A stretch of DNA of 15,380 nt. Origin: Dehalococcoidia bacterium. Its GTDB lineage: Bacteria > Chloroflexota > Dehalococcoidia > Lucifugimonadales > Lucifugimonadaceae. The position numbers and the translations under genes are program-made. Of this stretch, positions 6,327-13,802 are shown in pieces; the stretch's first letter is position 1; every line of letters begins with the position of its first letter. The DNA lies in contig JANQEF010000040.1 of NCBI GenBank assembly GCA_028278465.1, positions 1-15,380 of the forward strand, written 5' to 3'. The notes under the pieces are model-generated. The model was not told the DNA's origin, did no database searches, and saw only the letters and a list, made by a program, of their open reading frames with translations.

Positions 6327-8768
6327 TTAGCCGAGGTTAGCGATGGTCACGCCGTTGCCGCCCTGTTCACGAGGCGCTGGCTCGAACGACGTAACCTGCG
6401 GCATACGCGACAGGACGTCTCGGACCGCTTCCCGCAGCGCTCCTGTTCCCGAACCGTGAATGATCCGGCACGACTCTCTGCCGTCCGCCGCACAGCTATC
6501 CACGAAACCGGTCACCAGCTCGTCGATACCTGCGACGCGCCTGCCTCTCACATCCAGTTCACCGCTCCCGGATTCGGCTTCGGACTTCGGCGGCGCCCTT
6601 TTTACACTGACGGCCGAGCCTCGCTCTTCAGGCGCTGTCTTCACCGCCTGCTCCACCTGTCTGAGCTGCCTGGAGTTCAACTGGATCCGGGCGTTGCCCA
6701 TCTGCAGGTCGGTCGTGCCGTCCTCCTTGATGCCTACGACACGAGCTCGCACATTTAGGCCGATGATCTCTACCTCGTCACCGGTGCTGATCGGCCTGTC
6801 TTCTTTGGAGGTGGAATCGTCGCCTTCGCGCTTCGGTTTTGTCGGCGCGATCGGCATCCACGTCGGCTCGGTCAGCGCCGAGCGGAGGCGGTTCACGGCC
6901 TTCTGAGCGACCGCAAGGCTCGTGCCTGATTCGGCCTGCGAGACGATTCGCTTGAGCTGCCGCCGCACATTGTCGGCTTCTCTCCGCAGTTGCGTCCTGG
7001 TCTTATAGACCATGTCTTCCTGCTGCTTTGTGACCTGGCCGAGCTGCTTCTCCAGCTCGCTGCGTGCCGCCTCGGCAGCAGTCGCGTCTGCTTCAGCTTT
7101 GAGGCGAGCTGTGCCGACGGCCTCGCGCTCGCGCTGGATCTGGTCAAGCAGCGACTCGGCCTCGGCGCGGCCGGGGTCGAGGAACGACTCGGCGTGCTCC
7201 AGAACGTCCTCGGGCAGCCCGAGGTTGCGTGCGACGTGGACCGCGTAGCTTCGGCCAGGGACGCCCATGATGAACTGGTAGGTCGGCTGCAGGGTTTCGG
7301 CGTCGAGCTCGACCGACGCGTTCTCCATGCGCTCGTGCGTGCTTGCGAACTCGGCGACCGCGCGGTGATGCGTCGTTACGGCGACGGGAATGTTCCTGTT
7401 GATGAGGTTCGATAGAACGGCCCGGGCCAGCGCCGAGCCCTCTTCCGGGTCGGTTCCGGTACCGAGCTCGTCGAGTAGCACGAGCGAGTGCTCGTTTGTC
7501 TCCGCCAGGATGTCGATCACTCGTCCCATGTGCGAAGAGAAGGTCGACACAGAGCGCTCGATGCTCTGCGCGTCTCCGATGTCGGCATACACGGCTTCGA
7601 ACACAGATAGCTGCGTGCCATCCGAGACCGGCAGGTGCATCCCGCTCTGATGCATCAGCGCCAGCAGCCCGAGCGTCTTCAGCGCCACCGTCTTTCCGCC
7701 CGTGTTCGGCCCGGTGACCACGAGGCCGCGGAAGCCCGGGCCGATGCTCATCGAGATCGGGACCGCATCGGCGCCAAGCAGCGGGTGGCGGGCGTAGGAC
7801 AGTCGCACCGCTGGGTCGGAACCGGGCTCCGCCGTCAGCGGCCGCATTGCGTCCATGCTGCGGGCAAGCCGGGCGCGGGCGGTGATCAGGTCGAGGTCTG
7901 CAGCCGCCTCGATAGCCGTCGTGGCCAGCTCTTCGCGCTCGCCGACCATCTGCGACAGACGCCTCAGCACCCGCTCCTCTTCGCGCTGTGCCTCGGCCGC
8001 CGTCTCCCGCCACTGGTTGCACGGGTCGACCGCCCGGAACGGCTCGACGAACAGCGTCACGCCGGTGTTCGAAACGTCGTGCACGATGCCAGGCACCGCT
8101 TCGCGCCTGTCGGTCCGCACCTCCAGCACCAGCCTGTCGCCGCGCGTAGCTATGTTCGGCGACTGCAACGCCTCACGAACGTCCTGCGACGCGGCGACAC
8201 GCTCGAGGATTCGCACCAGCTTCTGATATGCACGAGCGGCCTCGGACCGCAGCTTGCCGAGCCGCGGAGTCGCAGAGTCGCGAACGTCCCCGGTTTCGGT
8301 AAGCGCTTTCACCACCTCGGCGCGCAGGCCCGAAAGGTCCGGGATGTCCGAAGCTATCGCCACCATGCGCGGCGCACGGTCGTCCATCGAAGTGACCACT
8401 TTCCGGGCCAGCCAGGTGGAGTCGAGCAGGACCACGCAGGACATCAGCTCCTGGCCGGTCAACATCCCGCCCAGCGCCGCTCGGCGTAGCACCGGACGCA
8501 GGTCCTGGTGGCCTGTCAGCCCGATGTCGCCAACTTCGGAGAGCATCAGCGCCGCTTCTGACGTCTCTTCCTGCAGGCGCAGCACATCTTCGATATGCGT
8601 CTGCGGCACTACGGCGTCTGCGAGTTCACGAGACCGAAAGAAGCGCGTCTGGTCAGCCAGCATCTGGCGGACCTGCGGAAACTCCAGCAGCTCCAGCGCA
8701 GCTTGCTGCAGGGTCTGCGGTGCCTCTTCGACGGCGACTACCGGACTATCGGCCAGTGCATCTGACAT
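6327..8768 (-). CDS. mutS2: MutS2 family ATPase/endonuclease with Smr domain
   Basis: An 813-residue MutS paralogue lacking the mismatch-recognition domain. Family members act on branched DNA and suppress recombination, or split collided ribosomes (studied as MutSB/RqcU in Bacillus), so either role is possible. The core and lever region spans about 1-330. The ATPase has Walker A GPNTGGKT (353-360), the STFSSHM signature (408-414), Walker B LLDELGTGTDP (431-441) and TTHH (465-468). A long charged coiled coil covers about 530-630. A small beta-barrel KOW-like stretch follows (about 660-705). The C-terminal Smr domain carries LDVRG (738-742) and the HGSGTG loop (771-776), so the nuclease motifs are intact. 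It starts at ATG in the 89-base divergent gap before the hydrolase gene. No clear Shine-Dalgarno was seen. Confidence 0.97.
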   Translation of the reverse strand: MSDALADSPVVAVEEAPQTLQQAALELLEFPQVRQMLADQTRFFRSRELADAVVPQTHIEDVLRLQEETSEAALMLSEVGDIGLTGHQDLRPVLRRAALGGMLTGQELMSCVVLLDSTWLARKVVTSMDDRAPRMVAIASDIPDLSGLRAEVVKALTETGDVRDSATPRLGKLRSEAARAYQKLVRILERVAASQDVREALQSPNIATRGDRLVLEVRTDRREAVPGIVHDVSNTGVTLFVEPFRAVDPCNQWRETAAEAQREEERVLRRLSQMVGEREELATTAIEAAADLDLITARARLARSMDAMRPLTAEPGSDPAVRLSYARHPLLGADAVPISMSIGPGFRGLVVTGPNTGGKTVALKTLGLLALMHQSGMHLPVSDGTQLSVFEAVYADIGDAQSIERSVSTFSSHMGRVIDILAETNEHSLVLLDELGTGTDPEEGSALARAVLSNLINRNIPVAVTTHHRAVAEFASTHERMENASVELDAETLQPTYQFIMGVPGRSYAVHVARNLGLPEDVLEHAESFLDPGRAEAESLLDQIQREREAVGTARLKAEADATAAEAARSELEKQLGQVTKQQEDMVYKTRTQLRREADNVRRQLKRIVSQAESGTSLAVAQKAVNRLRSALTEPTWMPIAPTKPKREGDDSTSKEDRPISTGDEVEIIGLNVRARVVGIKEDGTTDLQMGNARIQLNSRQLRQVEQAVKTAPEERGSAVSVKRAPPKSEAESGSGELDVRGRRVAGIDELVTGFVDSCAADGRESCRIIHGSGTGALREAVRDVLSRMPQVTSFEPAPREQGGNGVTIANLG

Positions 8769-8857
8769 TTCAGCAGCGATTCTAAGCGAGCGATTGACTT
8801 TATACTGTCGGCGTTATTCGCCTTGATACGTGACTGCGGGCATAGTCGAACTTCACC
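8769..8857. promoter_or_regulatory. Divergent promoter region, mutS2 / hydrolase
   Basis: This 89-base gap must hold the start signals of both divergent genes. It is more AT-rich than its surroundings. TAGAAT on the minus strand (8780-8785) and TATACT on the plus strand (8801-8806) each match five of six bases of a -10 box, but neither has a good -35 at normal spacing. TTGACT (8794-8799) sits almost against TATACT, so those two do not form a pair. Confidence 0.3.
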
Positions 8858-9772
8858 ATGATCCAGAGTGAACAACGGCTCTCAGAAGCGCAACAGCGTG
8901 TGTACGACAGCATGGTTGAGCTGTTGTCACGCGTCGGCCTCCAGTACCAGGGCGACTTCGTAGAAGCCGGCGGCTACCGGATTCACTATCTCGAGTACGG
9001 CTTCGGCCCGACGCTGCTGCTGCTCCACGGTGGCGGCGCAGGCGGCGCCATGTGGTTCAGGCAGATCGCAGAGCTCTCGAAGAGCTTTCGCGTGATCGCG
9101 CCGGACAATCCCATTTTCGGTCTCTCCAGCCGCCCCGCGCGGCAGTTGGAAGTGCAAGAAGTAACCACTGGCTTCGTCGAGTCGTTCATGGACGCGCTCG
9201 GGATTCAGAGAGCGTTGATCGCCGGGTTGTCGATGGGCGGTTTTGCAGCGGCGCGACTCGCTGCCGAAAGCCCGGGACGAGTAGAGCGACTGGCGCTGCT
9301 CGATTCCGCCGGGTTTGGTCGTGACCTGCCGTGGGGCTTCAGGCTGAGCTCTCTGCCGCTGCTGAAGTTCCTTCTGACACGACCGCAGCGCTGGGCGCAC
9401 GAGAGGTTCTTCGCCGCGACCGAGGTTGTACACGCCGATGCCGAGCACAACGATGCGTATCTCGACTACGCGTTCCGGGTGATGCAGGCGGACGGCCACG
9501 CGATAGCGGTGAGGCAGAATATGCCGGTGTTCGCCGGGATTCGCGGCCAGCGCAACCTGCTGGACGACGACGAGCTATCTTCGATCAACGCGCCGACCCT
9601 GGTCATCTGGGGCGAGCAGGACAGGTTCTTTCCGCTGGACCATGCTCACCGAGCACGGGCGCGCATCCCGAACGCTCGGCTCGAGGTGCTGCCGGACTGC
9701 GGGCATGTCTCACCGCTGGACCAGCCGCAGATGGTGACCGGCCTGCTGCACGGCTTCATGTCAGCTGGCTAG
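8858..9772 (+). CDS. Alpha/beta hydrolase
   Basis: A 304-residue cytoplasmic alpha/beta-fold hydrolase. The full triad is visible: nucleophile Ser125 in GLSMGG, acid Asp255 in WGEQDRFFP, and His283 in DCGHVSPLDQP. The oxyanion motif LHGGGAGG (56-63) follows the first core strands and resembles meta-cleavage product hydrolases of the MhpC/BphD type, although esterases and epoxide hydrolases also carry related motifs. A cap region lies at about 155-235. There is no signal peptide. About 35 N-terminal residues before the first strand look helical. The substrate cannot be told from sequence, and no aromatic-degradation genes are nearby. Its stop codon interlocks with that of the convergent formyltransferase gene. 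No strong ribosome binding site precedes the ATG. Confidence 0.9.
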   Translation: MIQSEQRLSEAQQRVYDSMVELLSRVGLQYQGDFVEAGGYRIHYLEYGFGPTLLLLHGGGAGGAMWFRQIAELSKSFRVIAPDNPIFGLSSRPARQLEVQEVTTGFVESFMDALGIQRALIAGLSMGGFAAARLAAESPGRVERLALLDSAGFGRDLPWGFRLSSLPLLKFLLTRPQRWAHERFFAATEVVHADAEHNDAYLDYAFRVMQADGHAIAVRQNMPVFAGIRGQRNLLDDDELSSINAPTLVIWGEQDRFFPLDHAHRARARIPNARLEVLPDCGHVSPLDQPQMVTGLLHGFMSAG

Positions 9773-10692
9773 CTGCCGAAACGGTCGCCTGCCGAGAGCT
9801 GAACCGCTGACGCGAACTCGGATGCGGCGACCTTCTTGCGGTCCGTACCGCGTACGCGGCCGATCCGCAGCGTTCCACCGGTGACAGCGACATCTATGCC
9901 GTCATCTGAGACCGAGACAACCTCTCCGGCGCTGGTGGCCTGTTCGCCTTCTTCGAACGAGGCGTTGTAGAAACTCACCTTGTCGCCGTTCAGCGTCGAG
10001 TTCGCGCCGGGCTGCGGGTCGCTCCCGCGGACCAGGTTGTAGATCTCCCGCCCTGGCTTCGACCAGTCGATAGCTGCCTCTTTCGACCTGAACCAGCCCT
10101 CGTACGTCGCCTTGCTCTCGTCCTGCACGACGCGCGGCGCGGTGCCGTCCCGCACCATGTCGATCGCCTCGATCATCGCCTCGACCCCCATCGGGAACAG
10201 GCGCTGGAAGTAGACGGTTCCGAGCGTGTCGTCGGGGCTGATCGCGGTCGTCTTCTGCAGCAGGACCGGTCCGGTATCCAGGCCGTCGTCTGGCCAGAAG
10301 ATGGTGAGACCGGTCTCGGTTTCCCCGGCAACGATCGGCCAGTTGATCGAACTCGGACCGCGGTGGAGCGGCAGGAGCGACGGGTGGTACTGGATCGTGC
10401 CCTTCGACGGCGAGTTGATCATCTCCATCGGCACGATGTCGGTGACGAACGCCATGACGCACAGCTCTGGCTCGATGGCGCTGAACTGGTCGATCGCTTC
10501 CTGGTCCCGGAGACGTTTGAACTGGAACAGCGGCGTGCCGGCCGCGGTCGCCGCCTCGCTGATCGGGTCCGGCGGCCGGCCTTCGCGGTCTGGCGGCGCG
10601 AAAACGCCCACCACCTTGTCCATGCCGGCCTCCAGTATCGCCTCGAGCACCGCCTTTCCGAAGGCGGCCTGGCCGATCAGAGCAATCCTCAT
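9769..10692 (-). CDS. 10-formyltetrahydrofolate-dependent formyltransferase/hydrolase (ALDH1L1 N-domain-like)
   Basis: A 307-residue protein of the formyltransferase fold, related to methionyl-tRNA formyltransferase. It resembles still more the N-terminal hydrolase domain of 10-formyltetrahydrofolate dehydrogenase (ALDH1L1). Shared segments are YHPSLLPLHRGPSSINW (102-118), IFWPDDGLDTG (131-141), ATYEGWFRSKEAAIDW (195-210) and VRGSDPQPGA (221-230). Catalytic His103 and Asp139 correspond to His106 and Asp142 of the animal enzyme. The C-terminal part (about 235-305) matches the FMT C-domain. It would release or transfer the formyl group of 10-formyl-THF. The acceptor is unknown, and no aldehyde dehydrogenase domain follows. 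I chose the ATG at 10692 because GGAG lies six bases upstream and the Rossmann strand MRIALIGQ begins there. An upstream in-frame ATG at 10764 would add an unconserved tail. Confidence 0.85.
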   Translation of the reverse strand: MRIALIGQAAFGKAVLEAILEAGMDKVVGVFAPPDREGRPPDPISEAATAAGTPLFQFKRLRDQEAIDQFSAIEPELCVMAFVTDIVPMEMINSPSKGTIQYHPSLLPLHRGPSSINWPIVAGETETGLTIFWPDDGLDTGPVLLQKTTAISPDDTLGTVYFQRLFPMGVEAMIEAIDMVRDGTAPRVVQDESKATYEGWFRSKEAAIDWSKPGREIYNLVRGSDPQPGANSTLNGDKVSFYNASFEEGEQATSAGEVVSVSDDGIDVAVTGGTLRIGRVRGTDRKKVAASEFASAVQLSAGDRFGS

Positions 10693-10877
10693 CGTGATCT
10701 CCGGGAATGTGGCTGCGATGCACGCCGCAGCCTGTGGACGTTTCTGGGAGGCGAAGCATAGCAACTGACGGTCGAACTCCGGGCAAGGGCATCCGCAGCG
10801 CGCTTGAACCGTCGGCGATTCGAGTTAAGCTGATCGCACCGTGATCACCAGTGTGAGTCGAGATTCACCGGACTCGA
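10693..10877. promoter_or_regulatory. Divergent gap between formyltransferase and TPR gene
   Basis: This 185-base gap holds the Shine-Dalgarno GGAG of the formyltransferase gene (minus strand) and presumably the promoters of both genes. Near the TPR gene start are a perfect palindrome GTGATCAC (10841-10848) and the pair TGTGA (10852-10856) and TTCAC (10864-10868). GACGGT (10767-10772) and ACCGTC (10808-10813) are also inverted repeats. None is a convincing known operator. No gene was found here. Confidence 0.3.
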
Positions 10878-11330
10878 ATGACCGATAGCAAACGGATGCC
10901 GCGGCTCGAAGCCGCCGAAACGCCCGTCGAAACAGAAGACGCAAACGCCGCCGCGCCGACCGACGCGGCCGCTTGGTTCGCCCGCGGCCTGAAGTCGGCA
11001 CAGCTCGGCTTCCCCGACAAGGCGGCGGCAGACTTCGAAGAGGCGGCGTGGCTCGACCCCGAAAACGCCGATATCCACTTCAACCTCGGCACGGCTCACC
11101 TCTCGATGGGCATGTTCGAACAGGCGATGGTCAACTTTGATCGCGCTATTGAGCTGAGGCCGGACATGTCGGACGCCATCGGCAACAGGGCGGTGGCGCT
11201 AACGGCGCTGGGACAGGACGAGCGGGCAGAACAGGACTTCGCTCGTGCGGTGGAACTCGGGGCGCCGCCGGACGGCCTGACCTCGGTGATCGAGTACGTC
11301 AAGACGAAACGAGTGGCCCGAAAGACCTGA
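10878..11330 (+). CDS. Small tetratricopeptide repeat protein
   Basis: A 150-residue protein that is mostly TPR. About 28 acidic, Ala-rich residues come first, then three TPR-like units at about 30-63, 64-97 and 98-131. The middle unit is the clearest (ADIHFNLGTAHLSMGMFEQAMVNFDRAIELRP). Such repeats form helical solenoids that bind partner proteins, so it is likely an adaptor, but the partner is unknown. There is no signal peptide or membrane segment. A basic tail (VKTKRVARKT) ends the protein. The stop codon is part of a 15-base tandem duplication, so a second in-frame TGA follows. The gene lies 37 bases upstream of the pterin dehydratase gene on the same strand and may share its transcript. 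Confidence 0.85.
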   Translation: MTDSKRMPRLEAAETPVETEDANAAAPTDAAAWFARGLKSAQLGFPDKAAADFEEAAWLDPENADIHFNLGTAHLSMGMFEQAMVNFDRAIELRPDMSDAIGNRAVALTALGQDERAEQDFARAVELGAPPDGLTSVIEYVKTKRVARKT

Positions 11331-11345
11331 GCCCGAAAGATCTGA
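11316..11345 (+). repeat. 15-base tandem duplication across the TPR stop codon
   Basis: GCCCGAAAGACCTGA (11316-11330) is followed at once by GCCCGAAAGATCTGA (11331-11345), with one mismatch. The first copy holds the last codons and TGA of the TPR gene, and the second supplies another TGA in the same frame. It looks like replication slippage. Confidence 0.85.
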
Positions 11346-11367
11346 ACGTAGAAGAAAGGCGGCAGAC

Positions 11368-11646
11368 ATGGCCGGGTTGAGCGAGGCGGAGATCAACAGC
11401 AGGCTGGAGAGCGTGTCCGGCTGGAGCTACGAAGACGGCCAGATCACCCGCACCTTCAGCTTCGACACGTTCCTGGGCGGGATCGACTTTGTCGGCAGGG
11501 TAGCGCAGGCAGCCGAAGACGCCGATCACCATCCCGATATCGACATCCGCTACTCGAACATCAAGATCGCGGTCTCGTCCCACGACGTCGGCGGCATCAC
11601 GGACCGCGACTTCAACCTGGCGGCTTCTGTGAACGGGCTTGCCTGA
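11368..11646 (+). CDS. Pterin-4a-carbinolamine dehydratase family protein
   Basis: A 92-residue single-domain protein of the PCD/DCoH family. The family dehydrates 4a-hydroxytetrahydropterin to quinonoid dihydropterin during pterin cofactor recycling. Visible hallmarks are GWSYEDGQITRTFSF near the start (18-32), the catalytic His54-His55-Pro56 and the downstream SSHDVGGITDRDFNLA (70-85) with His72. Length is normal for bacterial members. AAAGG at 11355-11359, eight bases from the ATG, supports the start. No aromatic amino acid hydroxylase is in the window, so the pterin-dependent partner is unknown. Bacterial members without a hydroxylase have been suggested to serve molybdopterin or folate metabolism. 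The formyltransferase two genes away also acts on a pterin compound, but the two are on opposite strands, so a shared pathway is only a guess. Confidence 0.93.
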   Translation: MAGLSEAEINSRLESVSGWSYEDGQITRTFSFDTFLGGIDFVGRVAQAAEDADHHPDIDIRYSNIKIAVSSHDVGGITDRDFNLAASVNGLA

Positions 11647-11648
11647 AA

Positions 11649-11776
11649 CACGGTTCAGGTAGATCGTCTGAAATTCGCCTCCGGGACGAAATCCGCATCC
11701 TGCGCAGTGCCGTAATTCTGCTCAGGAAGCGAGGTTATCTGTTCAGAACCGTGCACTGAGCAGGGCGCCTCGCTTC
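11649..11776. other. Interleaved inverted repeats in convergent intergenic region
   Basis: The 214-base gap between the pterin dehydratase gene and the converging permease gene holds no gene but several exact inverted repeats. They are CACGGTTC (11649-11656) with GAACCGTG (11746-11753), CTGCTCAG (11718-11725) with CTGAGCAG (11756-11763), and GAAGCGAGG (11726-11734) with CCTCGCTTC (11768-11776). CAGTGC (11705-11710) also pairs with GCACTG (11753-11758). The first three cross each other, so they form either alternative hairpins or a pseudoknot. TTATATTT follows the last arm, so on the plus strand the nine-pair stem could act as an intrinsic terminator with a long loop. Confidence 0.55.
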
Positions 11777-11860
11777 TTATATTTACGGCGCTTTCGCATC
11801 TGCCGCCCGGGCGATTCCCGCTTCTCGGCCCCACGATCAGCGCCCGCTTTCAACGAGCGT

Positions 11861-12973
11861 CTACTCCCAGCGGAACACCCGTGTCGCTATCGCAAACGCG
11901 ATAACCGTCCAGACTCCCAGTCCCAGCAGTTCCGGTCCCAGCGTTCCGATGCTCGCCCCGTCCACGGTGATCTCCCTGAACCCGTCCGCGAGGTAGGTCA
12001 GCGGGAAGAACTGCGAGATGTTGCTGAGCCAGTCAGGGAAGACCTCGAGCGGGAAGAAGATGCCGGACAGGAACATCATCGGCAGCGTCACTATGTTCGC
12101 CACGGGCGCCGCGACGTCTTCCGTCTTTGCCCAGCCTGAGATAGCGAGGCCAAGTATGGTGAACAGCGCTCCGCCGAATATCGCCATGATCGACAGATCG
12201 ATCCAGTTGAGAATCGTGCCGTCGCCGATCGTCACTCGCAGGGCGAGCATCCCGACCAGCAGCAGCACGTAGGTCTGAAGCAGCGTGACGATCAGCCGCG
12301 TCGCCATCTGGCCGACGAGGAAGTGTGACGGACCGATCGGCGTCGCCTGGAGCCTGCGCAGCACGCCGCCGGTCTTGAAGCGGATCAGGCTGAACACCAC
12401 GCCGAATATGCCGGCCTGCATGATCGCCATCGCCGCGATGCCCGGCACAAGGAAGCCTCTGAACCCTTCTCCCTGGCCTTCGATGAAGCTGACTCCGACG
12501 TCGAACCGGCTCTCAACCCTGAACTCGTCAGGGACATTGGCCAGGTCGAGAAACAGCGAGTCGAGCACGTCGCGGATCACCGTCTCGGTGATTCCCTGCT
12601 CCTGCGGCTTGCGAGAGTCGAAGACGACCTGCATCGTTGAGCGTGCGCCGGTGTCTCCGAAACCCTCGGGAATGATTATCAGAGCGTCAACGTCACCTTT
12701 GCGCAGCTCTTCCCGAAGAAACTCTTCATCGTCATCGACCTTCAGGTCGAGCAGAGGGTCTTCGCCGTCGTCAACAGCATTGCGGAACGTAGTCGAGGCC
12801 TCGTTCCGAGCGTTATCGACGAAGCCGACGTCCGGCGGCGAGAAACGGTCGAAGTTCAGCAGCCCGAAGATCAGCATGATGAGCATCGGGAAGAACAGCG
12901 CCCAGAAGATCGCCTGCCGGTTCCGGAAGTACATCTTGAGCGACGCGACTGTCAGTACGAGATAGAGTCTCAT
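11861..12973 (-). CDS. ABC-2 type transporter permease
   Basis: A 370-residue membrane subunit of an ABC-2 exporter. One transmembrane helix lies near the N-terminus (about 22-42). A large extracytoplasmic domain of about 130 residues follows, rich in acidic residues (about 45-175). Five hydrophobic segments then fall at about 175-198, 225-250, 260-285, 290-315 and 345-366. Family signatures are GGVLRRLQATPIGPSHFL in the cytoplasmic loop and LSGIFFPLEVFPDWL followed by FPLTYLADGFREI near the end. This layout matches the permeases of NatAB/DrrAB-like drug, lipid or ion exporters. The start lies 28 bases after the stop of the ATPase gene, so the two make one exporter. Substrate unknown. No clear Shine-Dalgarno was seen. 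Confidence 0.93.
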   Translation of the reverse strand: MRLYLVLTVASLKMYFRNRQAIFWALFFPMLIMLIFGLLNFDRFSPPDVGFVDNARNEASTTFRNAVDDGEDPLLDLKVDDDEEFLREELRKGDVDALIIIPEGFGDTGARSTMQVVFDSRKPQEQGITETVIRDVLDSLFLDLANVPDEFRVESRFDVGVSFIEGQGEGFRGFLVPGIAAMAIMQAGIFGVVFSLIRFKTGGVLRRLQATPIGPSHFLVGQMATRLIVTLLQTYVLLLVGMLALRVTIGDGTILNWIDLSIMAIFGGALFTILGLAISGWAKTEDVAAPVANIVTLPMMFLSGIFFPLEVFPDWLSNISQFFPLTYLADGFREITVDGASIGTLGPELLGLGVWTVIAFAIATRVFRWE

Positions 12974-13001
12974 GGCTGGTTCAGTGTGAGCGGCGGGCGG
13001 C

Positions 13002-13802
13002 TCAGTCTTCCCTCAACGACCTGCCGGTCAGGTTGATGAACACGTCTTCGAGGGTTGCCGGCTTGACCTCTCTGACCGCTTTGAATCCGGTCGCCAGCAG
13101 GTCCTCGATTAGCGCGTCCGGTGTATCCATCTGCACGATCCTGCCGCGGTCCATGATGGCGACGCGGTCGCACAGCTCTTCCGCCTCCTCCATGTAGTGC
13201 GTCGTCAGCATGATCGTCGTGCCGGTCGACTGGATGCGCTGGATCAGCTCCCACATATGCCGGCGCGCCTGCGGGTCGAGCGCGGTCGTCGGCTCGTCCA
13301 GGAACAGCACCTGCGGACGGTTCACGAGAGCGACGGCGATGGACATCCGCTGCTTCTGGCCGCCCGAAAGCTGCTTGAAGTACGCCTTGCTGCGGTCGGT
13401 CAGCTCAACCTGTTCGAGGATGGCGTCGACATCGACCTTCTCGCCGTACAGCTCGCCATATAGCTTGATCGTCTCGGAGACCGACAGGTAGTCGAAGAAG
13501 GCCGAGCTCTGGAGCTGCACGCCGATGATGCTCTTGACCTTTTTCGGGTCGCGTTGAACATCGATCCCGCCGACGAACGCCTTTCCGGAGTCGGCATCGC
13601 GCATGCCTTCGAGGATCTCGATGGTCGTCGTTTTGCCGGCGCCGTTCGGGCCCAGCATGCCGAACACTTCGCCTCGCTGTACGGTGAACGAGACGTCGTC
13701 CACCGCGGTCAGATCGCCGTAGCGTTTCGTGAGGCCTTCGACGGAGATGATCGGCTCGCCAGCCATTCCGCGCGCGGCGTTGCTCAGTGAGGTCTCTGTC
13801 AT
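13002..13802 (-). CDS. ABC transporter ATP-binding protein
   Basis: A 266-residue cytoplasmic ATPase subunit that powers the ABC-2 permease encoded next. All motifs are present: Walker A GPNGAGKT (51-58), Q-loop near Gln96-Gln98, signature LSGGQ (145-149), Walker B VLFLDE (165-170), D-loop ALD, and switch His201 in TTHYMEE. The C-terminal end (KPATLEDVFINLTGRSLRED) is the usual tail of DrrA/NatA-type exporter ATPases. The start is the ATG at 13802, whose bases overlap the stop of the upstream RND gene as ATGA, a sign of translational coupling. A second ATG at 13766 (Met13) is a possible alternative. The frame stays open for over 130 codons upstream of 13802, but that part overlaps the RND gene and encodes no recognisable protein. 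Confidence 0.95.
   Translation of the reverse strand: MTETSLSNAARGMAGEPIISVEGLTKRYGDLTAVDDVSFTVQRGEVFGMLGPNGAGKTTTIEILEGMRDADSGKAFVGGIDVQRDPKKVKSIIGVQLQSSAFFDYLSVSETIKLYGELYGEKVDVDAILEQVELTDRSKAYFKQLSGGQKQRMSIAVALVNRPQVLFLDEPTTALDPQARRHMWELIQRIQSTGTTIMLTTHYMEEAEELCDRVAIMDRGRIVQMDTPDALIEDLLATGFKAVREVKPATLEDVFINLTGRSLRED

Noticed and set aside
7144..8022. 292-codon open frame on the minus strand within mutS2
   Set aside because: It is a low-complexity Arg/Ala/Gly-rich translation typical of an alternative frame in GC-rich DNA, fully inside mutS2.
10693..10764. Longer N-terminus for the formyltransferase from an ATG at 10764
   Set aside because: The added 24 residues precede the conserved first Rossmann strand, and GGAG is correctly placed only for the ATG at 10692.
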